Of a DNA stretch of 64,000 nt, positions 1 through 7,487 are shown in pieces. The notes below the pieces were generated by a model that searched no databases, was not told where the DNA came from, and worked only from the letters and a program-made list of their open reading frames with translations. This stretch comes from Mycolicibacterium peregrinum (GTDB lineage: Bacteria > Actinomycetota > Actinomycetes > Mycobacteriales > Mycobacteriaceae). Numbering within the stretch: position 1 is the stretch's first letter; each line of letters begins with the position of its first letter. Where the stretch lies: contig NZ_LQPP01000010.1 in assembly GCF_002102345.1 (NCBI RefSeq), positions 1 through 64,000 on the forward strand, read 5' to 3'. Both the position numbers and the translations under genes were made by a program.

Positions 1-2
1 TG

Positions 3-77
3 TGGACCAAGACCGCCGACCAAATCCTGGCCAGCATCGCCAACTACTGCCTACGAATTAACGACTCAGGACACTAG
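3..77 (+). CDS. C-terminal tail of a putative transposase (partial)
   Basis: An open frame enters from the left edge and ends at a TAG at 75-77. The 24 residues begin WTKTADQIL and end INDSGH. This resembles the C-terminus of IS630/DDE-type transposases, from memory of that family; the catalytic part is outside the window. The racemase gene starts only 12 bases after the stop. If the call is right, an insertion element abuts the ureide cluster. It could instead be the end of an unrelated gene. Confidence 0.45.
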   Translation, partial: WTKTADQILASIANYCLRINDSGH

Positions 78-89
78 ACAGGAACCGCC

Positions 90-812
90 ATGAGAATCCT
101 CGTAGCCAACGTCAACACCACGGTCTCGATGACCGATGCGATCGCCGAGTCGGCGCGCGGTGTCGCGTCGCCGGGCACCGAGATCGTGGGTATCACACCG
201 CGTTTCGGCGCGGACTCCTGTGAAGGAAACTTCGAGAGCTATCTCGCGGCCATCGCCGTCATGGACGCGATCACGTCGTACCCCGAGCCCTTCGACGCGG
301 TGATTCAGGCCGGCTACGGCGAGCACGGTCGGGAGGGCCTACAGGAATTGCTCGACGTTCCGGTGGTCGACATCACCGAGGCCGCCGCATCGACCGCGAT
401 GTATCTGGGACACAAGTACTCGGTCGTCACCACGCTCGACCGCACCGTCCCGCTGATCGAAGACCGTCTCAAGCTCGCGGGACTCGACGCGCGATGCGCG
501 TCGGTGCGGGCGTCGGGCCTCGGTGTGCTCGAACTCGAGTCAGATCAGGATCGGGCGGTCGAGGCGATCGTCCGCCAGTCTCGAGAGGCCGTGGAGAACG
601 ATCACGCCGAGGTGATCTGTCTCGGCTGCGGCGGTATGGCCGAGCTCGAAGCGAAGGTAAGAGCCGCCACCGGCGTCCCGATCGTCGACGGGGTCCGCTC
701 GGCGGTCACCATCGCCGAAGGTCTGGTCCGGATGGGCCTGTCCACGTCGAAGGTGCGGACCTACGCGACTCCGCGCGAGAAGAAGGTCATCGGCTGGCCA
801 TTTAAGTTGTAG
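90..812 (+). CDS. Asp/Glu/hydantoin racemase family, probable allantoin racemase
   Basis: A 240-residue protein of the aspartate/glutamate/hydantoin racemase family, which uses two cysteines to move a proton at a stereocentre. The N-terminus MRILVANVNTT matches the family pattern (xILxxNPNT). Cysteine candidates are the one in GADSCEGNFES near residue 48 and the one in ICLGCGGMAE near residue 178. The nearby allE and an AllR-like regulator suggest the substrate is allantoin, whose enantiomers must interconvert before stereospecific hydrolysis. The ATG at 90 has AGGAA eight bases upstream. It converges on allE across a hairpin terminator. Hydantoin racemase is the alternative substrate assignment. 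Confidence 0.75.
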   Translation: MRILVANVNTTVSMTDAIAESARGVASPGTEIVGITPRFGADSCEGNFESYLAAIAVMDAITSYPEPFDAVIQAGYGEHGREGLQELLDVPVVDITEAAASTAMYLGHKYSVVTTLDRTVPLIEDRLKLAGLDARCASVRASGLGVLELESDQDRAVEAIVRQSREAVENDHAEVICLGCGGMAELEAKVRAATGVPIVDGVRSAVTIAEGLVRMGLSTSKVRTYATPREKKVIGWPFKL

Positions 813-838
813 GCCAACTCCATAGAAGAGATAGACGA

Positions 839-868
839 AACCGGGCGCCTCTTCGGAGACGCCCGGTT
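839..868. terminator. Bidirectional hairpin terminator with UUCG loop
   Basis: The arms AACCGGGCG (839-847) and CGCCCGGTT (860-868) pair perfectly. A C/A mismatch and a further CTC/GAG helix close a TTCG tetraloop at 852-855. It lies between two converging genes that stop at 812 and 875, so it can serve both. Confidence 0.75.
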
Positions 869-874
869 CGCATG

Positions 875-1702
875 TCAGAGCATGATCTGGCGGTTGACGT
901 CCTTGTACAGCAGGTACCGGAAGTTGGACGGCCCGCCCGCATAGCACGCCTGCGGGCAGAAGGCGCGCAGTGAGAGGAAGTCGCCTTCCTGAACCTCCAC
1001 CCAGTCTCCGTTGAGGTGATAGACGGCCTTGCCCTCGAGCATCAACAGGCCGTGTTCCATGACGTGGGTCTCGGCGAACGGAATGGTGGCGCCGGGTTCG
1101 AAGGTGACGATGTTGACGTGCATGTCGTACCCGAGGTCCTGCGGGTCGAGCATGCGGGTCGTGCGCCATTTGCCGTCGGTGCCCGGCATGGCCGACGGTT
1201 CGATGTCCTGCTCGTTGCCGAACTTGACCGATACCGGATGGCCCTCGATGGCCTCATAGCGCTTGCGGATCCACACGAACGTCGCGTCGACGTCGCCGTT
1301 GTTGTGGGCCGACCAGTCGGTGCCTGCCGGAAGGTAAGCAAAGCCGCCCTCGGTGAGGGTCTGCGACTGACCTGCCGCGTTGACGGTGAGCGCACCGGAG
1401 GTGACGAACAGGAAGCTCTGCACCTCGGGTTGCGGCTCGGGTCGCTGCGCCCCGCCGCCCGGCTTGACCTCGACGATCGCCTGGTAGTACGTCGTCGCAC
1501 CACCGGCGACCGGTCGGTTGATGATCCATGCGCGGGTATCGGTCCACTCCGGGAACACCGAGGTGACGATGTCAGAGAGGACGCCGCGCGGGATCACTGT
1601 GTAGGCCTCGGTGACGATGGCGCGGTCGGTCAGCAGATCGGTCTGCGGGGGCAGGCCGCCGCGGGGCGTGTAGTACGACGCTTTGGTCACTGGGGGGGTC
1701 AC
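875..1702 (-). CDS. allE: (S)-ureidoglycine aminohydrolase (bicupin)
   Basis: A 275-residue bicupin matching AllE/YlbA, the enzyme that deaminates (S)-ureidoglycine to (S)-ureidoglycolate in purine ring breakdown. The N-terminal cupin spans about residues 45-150. The C-terminal cupin, about 185-265, carries the metal-site pattern FAETHVMEHGLLMLEG (Glu, His and His, normally binding manganese). Length equals the family norm. The start at 1702 overlaps the stop of the upstream gene by four bases, so translation is probably coupled. Its neighbours, a racemase and an IclR regulator, fit an allantoin pathway. Allantoinase and allantoate amidohydrolase are not in the window. Confidence 0.85.
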   Translation of the reverse strand: MTPPVTKASYYTPRGGLPPQTDLLTDRAIVTEAYTVIPRGVLSDIVTSVFPEWTDTRAWIINRPVAGGATTYYQAIVEVKPGGGAQRPEPQPEVQSFLFVTSGALTVNAAGQSQTLTEGGFAYLPAGTDWSAHNNGDVDATFVWIRKRYEAIEGHPVSVKFGNEQDIEPSAMPGTDGKWRTTRMLDPQDLGYDMHVNIVTFEPGATIPFAETHVMEHGLLMLEGKAVYHLNGDWVEVQEGDFLSLRAFCPQACYAGGPSNFRYLLYKDVNRQIML

Positions 1703-2976
1703 TTATTGCTCCTGGTTGTGCGGCCGAGCGCGATGTCGCGCACGGTGGACATGGGTAGATCGGTGGCGGCCTCGATCTCGTCGGTGGTGAGGGCGCCGCA
1801 CACGCTGCCGCGGTGGATCACGTTGGCGAGGGCGCGGGCGGTGGCCGGCTCATCCATCACGGTCGAGTCGAGTCGGTGGACGTAGTTGCGCAGGCGGGCC
1901 GCGGCGGGCGCGAACGCGCCGCGGTAGAACGCGTACGTCGCGAGGTAGCGGGTGACGAGTTGGGCGGGGTGCATGTCCCAGCCCTGGTAGATGCCGCGTT
2001 CCAGGTGGCGCCGGACCAGACGCGCGTGCAGCTTCCACGCCATGGCGACGTTGTCGGGGTCGCCGACAGGCAGGATGTTGGTCGAGCCGTCGGACATGTG
2101 GACACCGGTGCCTGCGACGGCGAGTTGCATGACGTTCTTGGCGTGGTCTGCTGCCGGATGCTCCATCGACTGGTAGGCGGCGGCGATACCGAGGGACGCC
2201 GAGTAGTCGTAGGTCCCGTAGTGCAGTGAGCTGACGCGGCCCTGGCCGGCGTGAATGAACTGGGCGACGGGCGCGCGGCCATCGGCGCCGAGGATCGCCT
2301 GCGGCGTTTCGACCTGCACTTCGAAGCGGATGCGGCCGGAGGTGAGTCCGTTCGCCCCTTCGAGTGCGCCCGCGACCACGACCATCGCCTCAACCTGGTC
2401 GACGGACGTCACCTTGGGCAGGGTGAGGGTCAGGCCGTCCGGGAGGCCGCCGGATTCGACGAGCCCGCTGACGAACATGTCGAGCGTGCGCAGTCCGCGT
2501 GCCCGGGTAGCTGCCTCGAAGCACTTGAAGCGGGTACCGACGAACGGCGTCGAGGTGCCGGCGTCGAGCGCTATCCGCAGTGCGGCGACCGCCTGTGCGA
2601 CGTCGGCGTCCTCGGTCGCGTCGTCGAAGGTACCGTAGCCATCCTCGAAGTCGATGCGGAGGTCTTCGATCGGCTCGGTGGCCAGCTTGTTTTCGACAAG
2701 GACTGCGAGAGTCTCGGGTTCACAGTCGGTGCCGGTGCTCGCGCCGACGAGTGCGACGACGGCGTCCAGCCCGCCTGCGTCCTTCCCGGCTGCGAGGGCG
2801 GCGGCTCCCCAGTCTGCGGGCATCGTCGCCGAGTACCGGTTGCCCGGGATGTAGACGGTGTGGACCGGCTGCCGACGGCCGTCGTCGCCCGGGTATCGGC
2901 CCACCAGTTGCGCGTCGGCGGCCGAGAGGCGGCGGTCGATGTCGGCCAGTACCGCATCATCGAGGCGTCGTGTCAC
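1699..2976 (-). CDS. DUF6986 aldolase/citrate-lyase-like protein of the ureide cluster
   Basis: A 425-residue protein with a GTG start at 2976. It resembles the HpcH/HpaI and malate-synthase-like barrel proteins catalogued as DUF6986. Acidic and basic motifs expected of a metal- and acyl-binding barrel are visible: LRIDFEDGYG near residue 107, FEVQVETPQAI near 220 and QGWDMHPAQL near 340. The family is often found beside allantoin genes in actinobacteria, so a role in disposing of glyoxylate from ureidoglycolate is plausible but unproven. It is the first gene of a leftward two-gene operon with allE. The AllR-like sites lie just upstream. Confidence 0.6.
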   Translation of the reverse strand: MTRRLDDAVLADIDRRLSAADAQLVGRYPGDDGRRQPVHTVYIPGNRYSATMPADWGAAALAAGKDAGGLDAVVALVGASTGTDCEPETLAVLVENKLATEPIEDLRIDFEDGYGTFDDATEDADVAQAVAALRIALDAGTSTPFVGTRFKCFEAATRARGLRTLDMFVSGLVESGGLPDGLTLTLPKVTSVDQVEAMVVVAGALEGANGLTSGRIRFEVQVETPQAILGADGRAPVAQFIHAGQGRVSSLHYGTYDYSASLGIAAAYQSMEHPAADHAKNVMQLAVAGTGVHMSDGSTNILPVGDPDNVAMAWKLHARLVRRHLERGIYQGWDMHPAQLVTRYLATYAFYRGAFAPAAARLRNYVHRLDSTVMDEPATARALANVIHRGSVCGALTTDEIEAATDLPMSTVRDIALGRTTRSNK

Positions 2977-3015
2977 GTGTGCCTCCCCTGTCTGGAACTT
3001 TCCTCAAGAACAGAA

Positions 3016-3030
3016 TTCCACATTGTGGAG
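3016..3030. promoter_or_regulatory. Probable AllR/IclR operator 1
   Basis: TTCCACATTGTGGAG contains the perfect arms TCCACA/TGTGGA around one T. It lies in the divergent region 2977-3151 and shares the pattern TTCCnnATTGnGGA with a second site 68 bases to the right. IclR-family AllR proteins of actinobacteria are known to use TTCC...GGAA-type sites. Confidence 0.65.
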
Positions 3031-3083
3031 TTTAACGCGAGTGTCATGCGCGCTGAATGTGCGTTTCCTCGCCGAAACACTTT

Positions 3084-3098
3084 TTCCATATTGCGGAA
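3084..3098. promoter_or_regulatory. Probable AllR/IclR operator 2
   Basis: TTCCATATTGCGGAA has the arms TTCC/GGAA and 11 of 15 bases identical to operator 1. It lies about 55 bases before the regulator start, where it could control the regulator and, together with operator 1, the leftward allE operon. A related GTTTC-N6-GAAAC inverted repeat at 3063-3078 sits between the two. Confidence 0.65.
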
Positions 3099-3151
3099 AT
3101 AGTGTTGTGCATGTTTGATGGAACGACAATCGTCGACCGGGAGTGGACTGT

Positions 3152-3913
3152 ATGGCGGAGAAGTCGGGTGGCGTGCAGTCGGTGGAGCGGGCGTTCGAGT
3201 TGATGGAATTGATCGGACGTGCGGGCGGCGAGTGCTCGCTGACGGAGTTGTCGTCGGAGTCTCCGTTGCCACCGCCGACGATTCACCGCCTCCTGCGCAC
3301 GCTGGTCACAATCGGCTACGTGCGCCAACTCCCGAATCGCCGCTACGCCCTGGGGCCGAGATTGATTCGGCTCGGTGAAGTTGCGAACCGCCAGTTGGGC
3401 GCCGTCGCCGCTCCGGTACTGCAGTCATTGGCCGACGAACTGTCGGAGACCGCGAGTCTCGCGGTGCTTGACGGTGACATGGTGATCTACACCGGGCAGG
3501 TCCTGCCCTCGGCGCTGACTCAGACGGACAGTGAGGTCGGCAAGCGCGTCGGACTGCACACGTCCGGCGTGGGCAAGGCCGTCTTGGGTGAGCTGGATGA
3601 TGCGCGCATTCTGAAACTGGTCACGCAGTCTGGACTTTCCGCACCGACCGAGAAGAGTGCGTCCACCCTCTCCGCGATGTTCGCGAACGTCGAACGCGTG
3701 CGGGCCGACGGTTATGCATTCGATGACGAGGAGTTCGAGATCGGCGTTCGCTCCGTCGCGATGGCGGTGCCCGGCGCTCCGACCCCGATGGCGATCGGCA
3801 TCTCCGGGCCCTCGGCTCATTTCAGTGAGGAGTTGATCGCTCGAGCCGTTCCCGCACTGAAGAAGGCGACTGGCGTGATCTCGGAAGCCCTGATCGGGGC
3901 GAGGGAGCAGTAA
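3152..3913 (+). CDS. IclR-family transcriptional regulator, AllR-like
   Basis: A 253-residue IclR-family protein. Residues about 5-65 form the winged helix (GVQSVERAFELMELIG, then LTELSS...PPPTIHRLLRTL, then RRYALGPRLIRLG). Residues about 80-250 form the ligand-binding domain, with the typical LHTSGVGKAVL and FDDEEFEIGVRSVA segments. Divergence from the ureide genes and two palindromes between them make it the likely ureide-responsive repressor, as AllR is. The ATG at 3152 was preferred because GGGAG ends eight bases upstream; a GTG at 3143 in the same frame would add three residues. Confidence 0.8.
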   Translation: MAEKSGGVQSVERAFELMELIGRAGGECSLTELSSESPLPPPTIHRLLRTLVTIGYVRQLPNRRYALGPRLIRLGEVANRQLGAVAAPVLQSLADELSETASLAVLDGDMVIYTGQVLPSALTQTDSEVGKRVGLHTSGVGKAVLGELDDARILKLVTQSGLSAPTEKSASTLSAMFANVERVRADGYAFDDEEFEIGVRSVAMAVPGAPTPMAIGISGPSAHFSEELIARAVPALKKATGVISEALIGAREQ

Positions 3914-3948
3914 GCGCTCGACCTTCCCGGAACCGCACCCATGCAATA

Positions 3949-3964
3949 TTAGAACGTGTTCTAA
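3949..3964. promoter_or_regulatory. KstR-type operator
   Basis: TTAGAACGTGTTCTAA is a perfect 16-base palindrome. It matches the published mycobacterial KstR consensus TnnAACnnGTTnnA at every fixed position. It ends eight bases before the ATG of the serine hydrolase gene, close enough to block transcription or initiation. KstR itself is not in the window. Confidence 0.7.
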
Positions 3965-3972
3965 TTCGGGGT

Positions 3973-5130
3973 ATGTCCAGTTCAGCGACGGGGCACGCCG
4001 ACCCCGCGTTTGCGGAAGTGAAGGCCGTCTTTGAAGCGGGTCTGGCCGACGGCGACGACCTCGGCGCCGCGGTGGCGGTATTCGTCGACGGTCGTCCGGT
4101 GGTGGATCTGTGGGGAGGCATCGCAGACAAGCGGACCGGACGTCCATGGACCCGCGACACCGCTTGTCCTACCTTTTCCTGCACCAAGGGTGTCACGGCG
4201 ACCGCCGCCCTCGTGGTCGCCCAGCAATACGGCCACGGTGTCGACGAACCGGTGAGCGCCTGGTGGCCGGAATTCGCACAACACGACAAGCACGAGACCA
4301 CACTGAGCGACCTGATGGCCCACCGAGCCGGGTTGCCCGTCTTGGAACGCCCGGTTTCGGTGGGTGAAGCCGCCGATCCCGAGGCGATGGCCGACCTGTT
4401 GGCGGGCCAACGCCCGCTCTGGCAGCCCGGGACCGAACATGGTTATCACGCTTTGACTTTCGGCTGGCTGGTCGGCGAATTCGTGCGCCGTCACACCGAT
4501 ATGGCTGTCGGCGAGTTCACCCGGCGCTACCTGGGCGATGGACTGTTCATCGGCGCCTCCGGTGCGGCGGTGCGCGACGTTGCCCGGGTCAGTTCGCCGC
4601 CGCCCGAGCAGCGTGTCTGGAGCGCCGAGAACGCGCCGCCGATACCGGACGACACAGTCGGCGAGATGGTGACCGCGATGTCCGATCCAGAATCGCTGTT
4701 TATCCGGGCATCGTCGAATCCCGTTGCTTCCTATAACGATCCAGAGGTATTGGCGGCCGGCTGGCCCGCGGCTGGGCTCGTCACCACCGCTCGCGATCTG
4801 GCCAAATTCTATGGCGACTTGATCAGCGGAACCCTGGTCGCCCCGAAACCTCTGCGGGAAGCCACCACAGAACGCGTACGCGGCAACGACCGGGTGCTGT
4901 GCTTGGAAAGCGCATTCGGGCTCGGTTACATGCTGCCGTCGCAGAACTTCGTCGTGCCCGAGCCGGCACAACGGACTGCGTTCGGCCACCCGGGCGCCGG
5001 TGGCTCAGTGGGACTGGCCGATCTCGAACACAAGGTTGCCTTCGCCTTCGTGCCCAATCTGCGCCGCGACTGGTTGGCCGGCGATCGCCGTGCCTATCGG
5101 CTCATCGCCGCGGTGTACGACGCGCTGTAA
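3973..5130 (+). CDS. Beta-lactamase-fold serine hydrolase (EstB-like esterase)
   Basis: A 385-residue protein of the beta-lactamase/class C esterase family (PF00144). The nucleophile motif SxxK is visible as SCTK, Ser69 to Lys72. A Tyr in EHGYHALTFGW and the HPGAGGSVG segment near the C-terminus complete the usual active-site set. There is no signal peptide, so it is probably cytoplasmic and an esterase rather than an antibiotic-hydrolysing enzyme. A KstR-type palindrome abuts its start, which suggests control by sterol-derived ligands and a possible role in lipid or sterol-ester metabolism. Substrate is unknown. Confidence 0.75.
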   Translation: MSSSATGHADPAFAEVKAVFEAGLADGDDLGAAVAVFVDGRPVVDLWGGIADKRTGRPWTRDTACPTFSCTKGVTATAALVVAQQYGHGVDEPVSAWWPEFAQHDKHETTLSDLMAHRAGLPVLERPVSVGEAADPEAMADLLAGQRPLWQPGTEHGYHALTFGWLVGEFVRRHTDMAVGEFTRRYLGDGLFIGASGAAVRDVARVSSPPPEQRVWSAENAPPIPDDTVGEMVTAMSDPESLFIRASSNPVASYNDPEVLAAGWPAAGLVTTARDLAKFYGDLISGTLVAPKPLREATTERVRGNDRVLCLESAFGLGYMLPSQNFVVPEPAQRTAFGHPGAGGSVGLADLEHKVAFAFVPNLRRDWLAGDRRAYRLIAAVYDAL

Positions 5131-5142
5131 CCCCGAGACAGA

Positions 5143-5170
5143 CAGGAGCGCTTCCTTGAAGCGATCCCTG
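5143..5170. terminator. Hairpin after the serine hydrolase
   Basis: CGCTTC/GAAGCG pair around a CTT loop, extended by an outer CAGG/CCTG helix. The structure lies 13 bases after the stop at 5130 and before the next start at 5192, as expected for a terminator or attenuating structure. There is no T tract. Confidence 0.4.
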
Positions 5171-5191
5171 CCTTCCTGAAGGGTTGAGGCT

Positions 5192-5578
5192 ATGAATCGC
5201 AATGTGCTCATTCGCGTCTTTGCCGCCCTCCGATTCACCACCGGCATCGCCGCCTGGTTGGCTCCGAACACGACAGGCAGGCTGATCGGACTCAGTGCCG
5301 GCCGCGACCAGCCACTCACGACTCAACTCTTCGGCTCGCGTGAGCTGACGTTGGCAGTCGCGATCACCGATACCGCTTCCCCGAGATTGCAGACTCGGGC
5401 GCTACAGCTGGGACTGCTCACTGACCTCCTGGACGTCATCGCCGCCGCGCGCGGGATCCGAGCCCGAACCCTCTCGCCTACCGGCGCAATCGTCGCCGGA
5501 GGCGGCGCCGCACTCTTCGCAGGCCTAGGAATCGCAGCTCTCACCCATCGAGAGCAATCCGTCGTGCGTTCTGTGTAG
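5192..5578 (+). CDS. Small hydrophobic protein of unknown function
   Basis: A 128-residue protein that I cannot assign with confidence. Hydrophobic stretches at about residues 5-25, 45-57, 70-85 and 97-117 (GAIVAGGGAALFAGLGIAAL) suggest three or four membrane passes. The GSRELTLAVAI segment recalls small DUF4267-type membrane proteins. The ATG at 5192 follows AAGGG 12 bases upstream. It is the last gene in its direction and converges on the peptidase-like gene. A weak CTCGT/ACGAG hairpin lies in the 100-base gap after it. Confidence 0.55.
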   Translation: MNRNVLIRVFAALRFTTGIAAWLAPNTTGRLIGLSAGRDQPLTTQLFGSRELTLAVAITDTASPRLQTRALQLGLLTDLLDVIAAARGIRARTLSPTGAIVAGGGAALFAGLGIAALTHREQSVVRSV

Positions 5579-5679
5579 TCCTCACAGGCGTGCAGGTCAT
5601 CCTTAGGCCTCGCGCCCATCCCCTCAACTCGTTTTCTCGACGAGCGAGCGTGCCGAGCCACAGACACCGCCGATCGGGT

Positions 5680-6414
5680 TCAGTGCAGCAACCGTCGGAC
5701 ATCGAGCGCGGTCTCGGCTACCGCGGCGGCGTCACTCCGTTCGACGAAATACGCTCCTGCGGTGCCATTTTCGGCGACGGCTTCCACGAACTGCGTGCCG
5801 CGGTAGACAACGCCGGCCCCGTCATCGGTGGCAAACGCTGATGGAAGAACCGCGGTGCCCACCAACTCATGTAGTAGCGGGCGGCGCTGATCCTCGGAGT
5901 CGTAGTGCACGCCATTGGCGTAGGGCAGGAACCCCAGCCCGTTGGTAATAGACCGTAGTTGCGGGCCGAACGAATCGGTGGTGCCGCCAGCGTGCCAGCA
6001 GATGGAACCGGCCGAGATGCCGGTCAGCACCACCCCAGCCTGCCACGCTGTCCGTAGGGCTTCATCCACTCCGTGCAGCCGCCACATCGCCAGCAGTCCC
6101 GCGACGCTGCCGCCGAACACCCACACCACATCCTGCTCCAGCAGATGCGCGGTGACATCGTCGACGGTCGGCATCGGGAACAACGCCACGTGCGACGGGA
6201 CGAAGCCACGAACCTGCGCTGCCTCGGTGAGGTAGTGCAGGACCGCTTTGTCGTCACCCATCGCCGTCGCCAACATGCAGACGCGCGGAGGTCGTCCGGT
6301 GACACCGGAAAGTTCGACCGCGTAATCGGTCAAGGCGGTGAATCTGAGACGCGTGCGCCGCCCCGGTCCTATTCCGCCACTGGTCGCCAGAATGGTGGGT
6401 GCATCCGCAGGCAT
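5680..6414 (-). CDS. Peptidase E-like (family S51) protein
   Basis: A 244-residue protein with the peptidase E/class I glutamine amidotransferase-like fold. The nucleophile elbow is GISAGSICW, with Ser134 as the candidate catalytic residue; family S51 enzymes are Asp-X dipeptidases. The N-terminal ILATSGGIGPG strand and the WVFGGSVAGLLA segment fit the family. The frame stays open to 6552, but an ATG at 6414 gives the usual length of about 230-245 residues and leaves room for a promoter shared with the divergent gene at 6555. Cyanophycinase-like function is the alternative. Confidence 0.7.
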   Translation of the reverse strand: MPADAPTILATSGGIGPGRRTRLRFTALTDYAVELSGVTGRPPRVCMLATAMGDDKAVLHYLTEAAQVRGFVPSHVALFPMPTVDDVTAHLLEQDVVWVFGGSVAGLLAMWRLHGVDEALRTAWQAGVVLTGISAGSICWHAGGTTDSFGPQLRSITNGLGFLPYANGVHYDSEDQRRPLLHELVGTAVLPSAFATDDGAGVVYRGTQFVEAVAENGTAGAYFVERSDAAAVAETALDVRRLLH

Positions 6415-6554
6415 GGCTGGGACGGTAGGCGCACCGCCCGCTGGAGGGCAATCCAGTTTTCGGCCGCCGACGAGGTCATGCATCGCAAGGAATAAATCCG
6501 CACCTCGGTCAACTTGGCTCAAAAGTCGGACTTCTACCGGACCCAGGAGCATCC

Positions 6555-7364
6555 ATGACCCGTCCCCTCCGCGTCGCCGTGCAGATCCAGCCCGGCGGTG
6601 CCCCCGACTATCGCACGTGGCGCGACGCCGTCCTGGCCGCCGACGACCTCGGCGTCGACGTGATCTTCGGTTACGACCACTTCCATCGCCCGGCGATGAA
6701 GGCCCTCGTCGACGGCAAGCCCGTCCTGTTCGACGAGCAGCCCGACGTCGCCAACTTCGAGGGCTGGACCGCGCTCGCGTCGTGGGGTGAGATCACCTCG
6801 CACGCCGAGATCGGGCTCCTTGTCACCGGCGTCGGTTACCGCAACGCGGACCTGCTCGCCGACATGGCGCGCACCGTCGACCACATCAGCGGCGGCCGGC
6901 TCATCCTCGGACTCGGCGCCGGATGGTACGAAAAGGACTACACCACCTACGGTTACGACTTCGGCACCTTTGGCTCCCGCTTCGATCTGTTCGACGAGAG
7001 CCTGATCCGCATCGAGAACCGTCTTGCCGCACTGATCCCGCCGCCCGTGCGCAAGGTTCCCATCCTCATCGGCGGCACGGGGCCCAAGCGCTCGCTGCCC
7101 GCCGTTGCCCGGCATGCCGACATCTGGCACGCGTTCCAAGACCTCGACGCGTTCCGCAAGTCCAGCGACCGCGTCGACGAGTTGGCAGCGACGTTCGGCC
7201 GCAACGGCGCCGATATCGAACGTTCCACGCTCTGGCAGGACGCCGACAGTGCCGATGCCTTCCGGGAGGCCGGGGTCACGTTGTTCCAGACCGAGCTCAC
7301 CTCCGACAACGGATACGACCTCGCGTCTCTGAAGCAGGTGATCACCTGGCGGGACAACGGGTGA
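6555..7364 (+). CDS. LLM-class F420-dependent oxidoreductase
   Basis: A 269-residue luciferase-like monooxygenase-fold protein of the actinobacterial F420-dependent group. It has the N-terminal barrel strand VAVQIQPGGAPDY, the DVIFGYDHFHRP segment, the conserved LARMxxTVDHISGGRLILGLGAGWYEKDY-type core at about residues 95-128, and the VPILIGGTGPKRSL phosphate-site loop near 175. Such enzymes transfer hydride between F420H2 and an organic substrate; substrate cannot be told from sequence. It stands alone between a divergent gene and a 123-base gap before the GMC gene. Confidence 0.8.
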   Translation: MTRPLRVAVQIQPGGAPDYRTWRDAVLAADDLGVDVIFGYDHFHRPAMKALVDGKPVLFDEQPDVANFEGWTALASWGEITSHAEIGLLVTGVGYRNADLLADMARTVDHISGGRLILGLGAGWYEKDYTTYGYDFGTFGSRFDLFDESLIRIENRLAALIPPPVRKVPILIGGTGPKRSLPAVARHADIWHAFQDLDAFRKSSDRVDELAATFGRNGADIERSTLWQDADSADAFREAGVTLFQTELTSDNGYDLASLKQVITWRDNG

Positions 7365-7487
7365 TCTCGCCTGTGCGTACCGAGACTTCACGGTGATCGG
7401 CGACAGTACGCAGGAGAACGTCCTCCTACCGGGCACTCATCGGACACACTAGGACACGCATCCGAGCCTTGGAGGAACGAACCCGGA

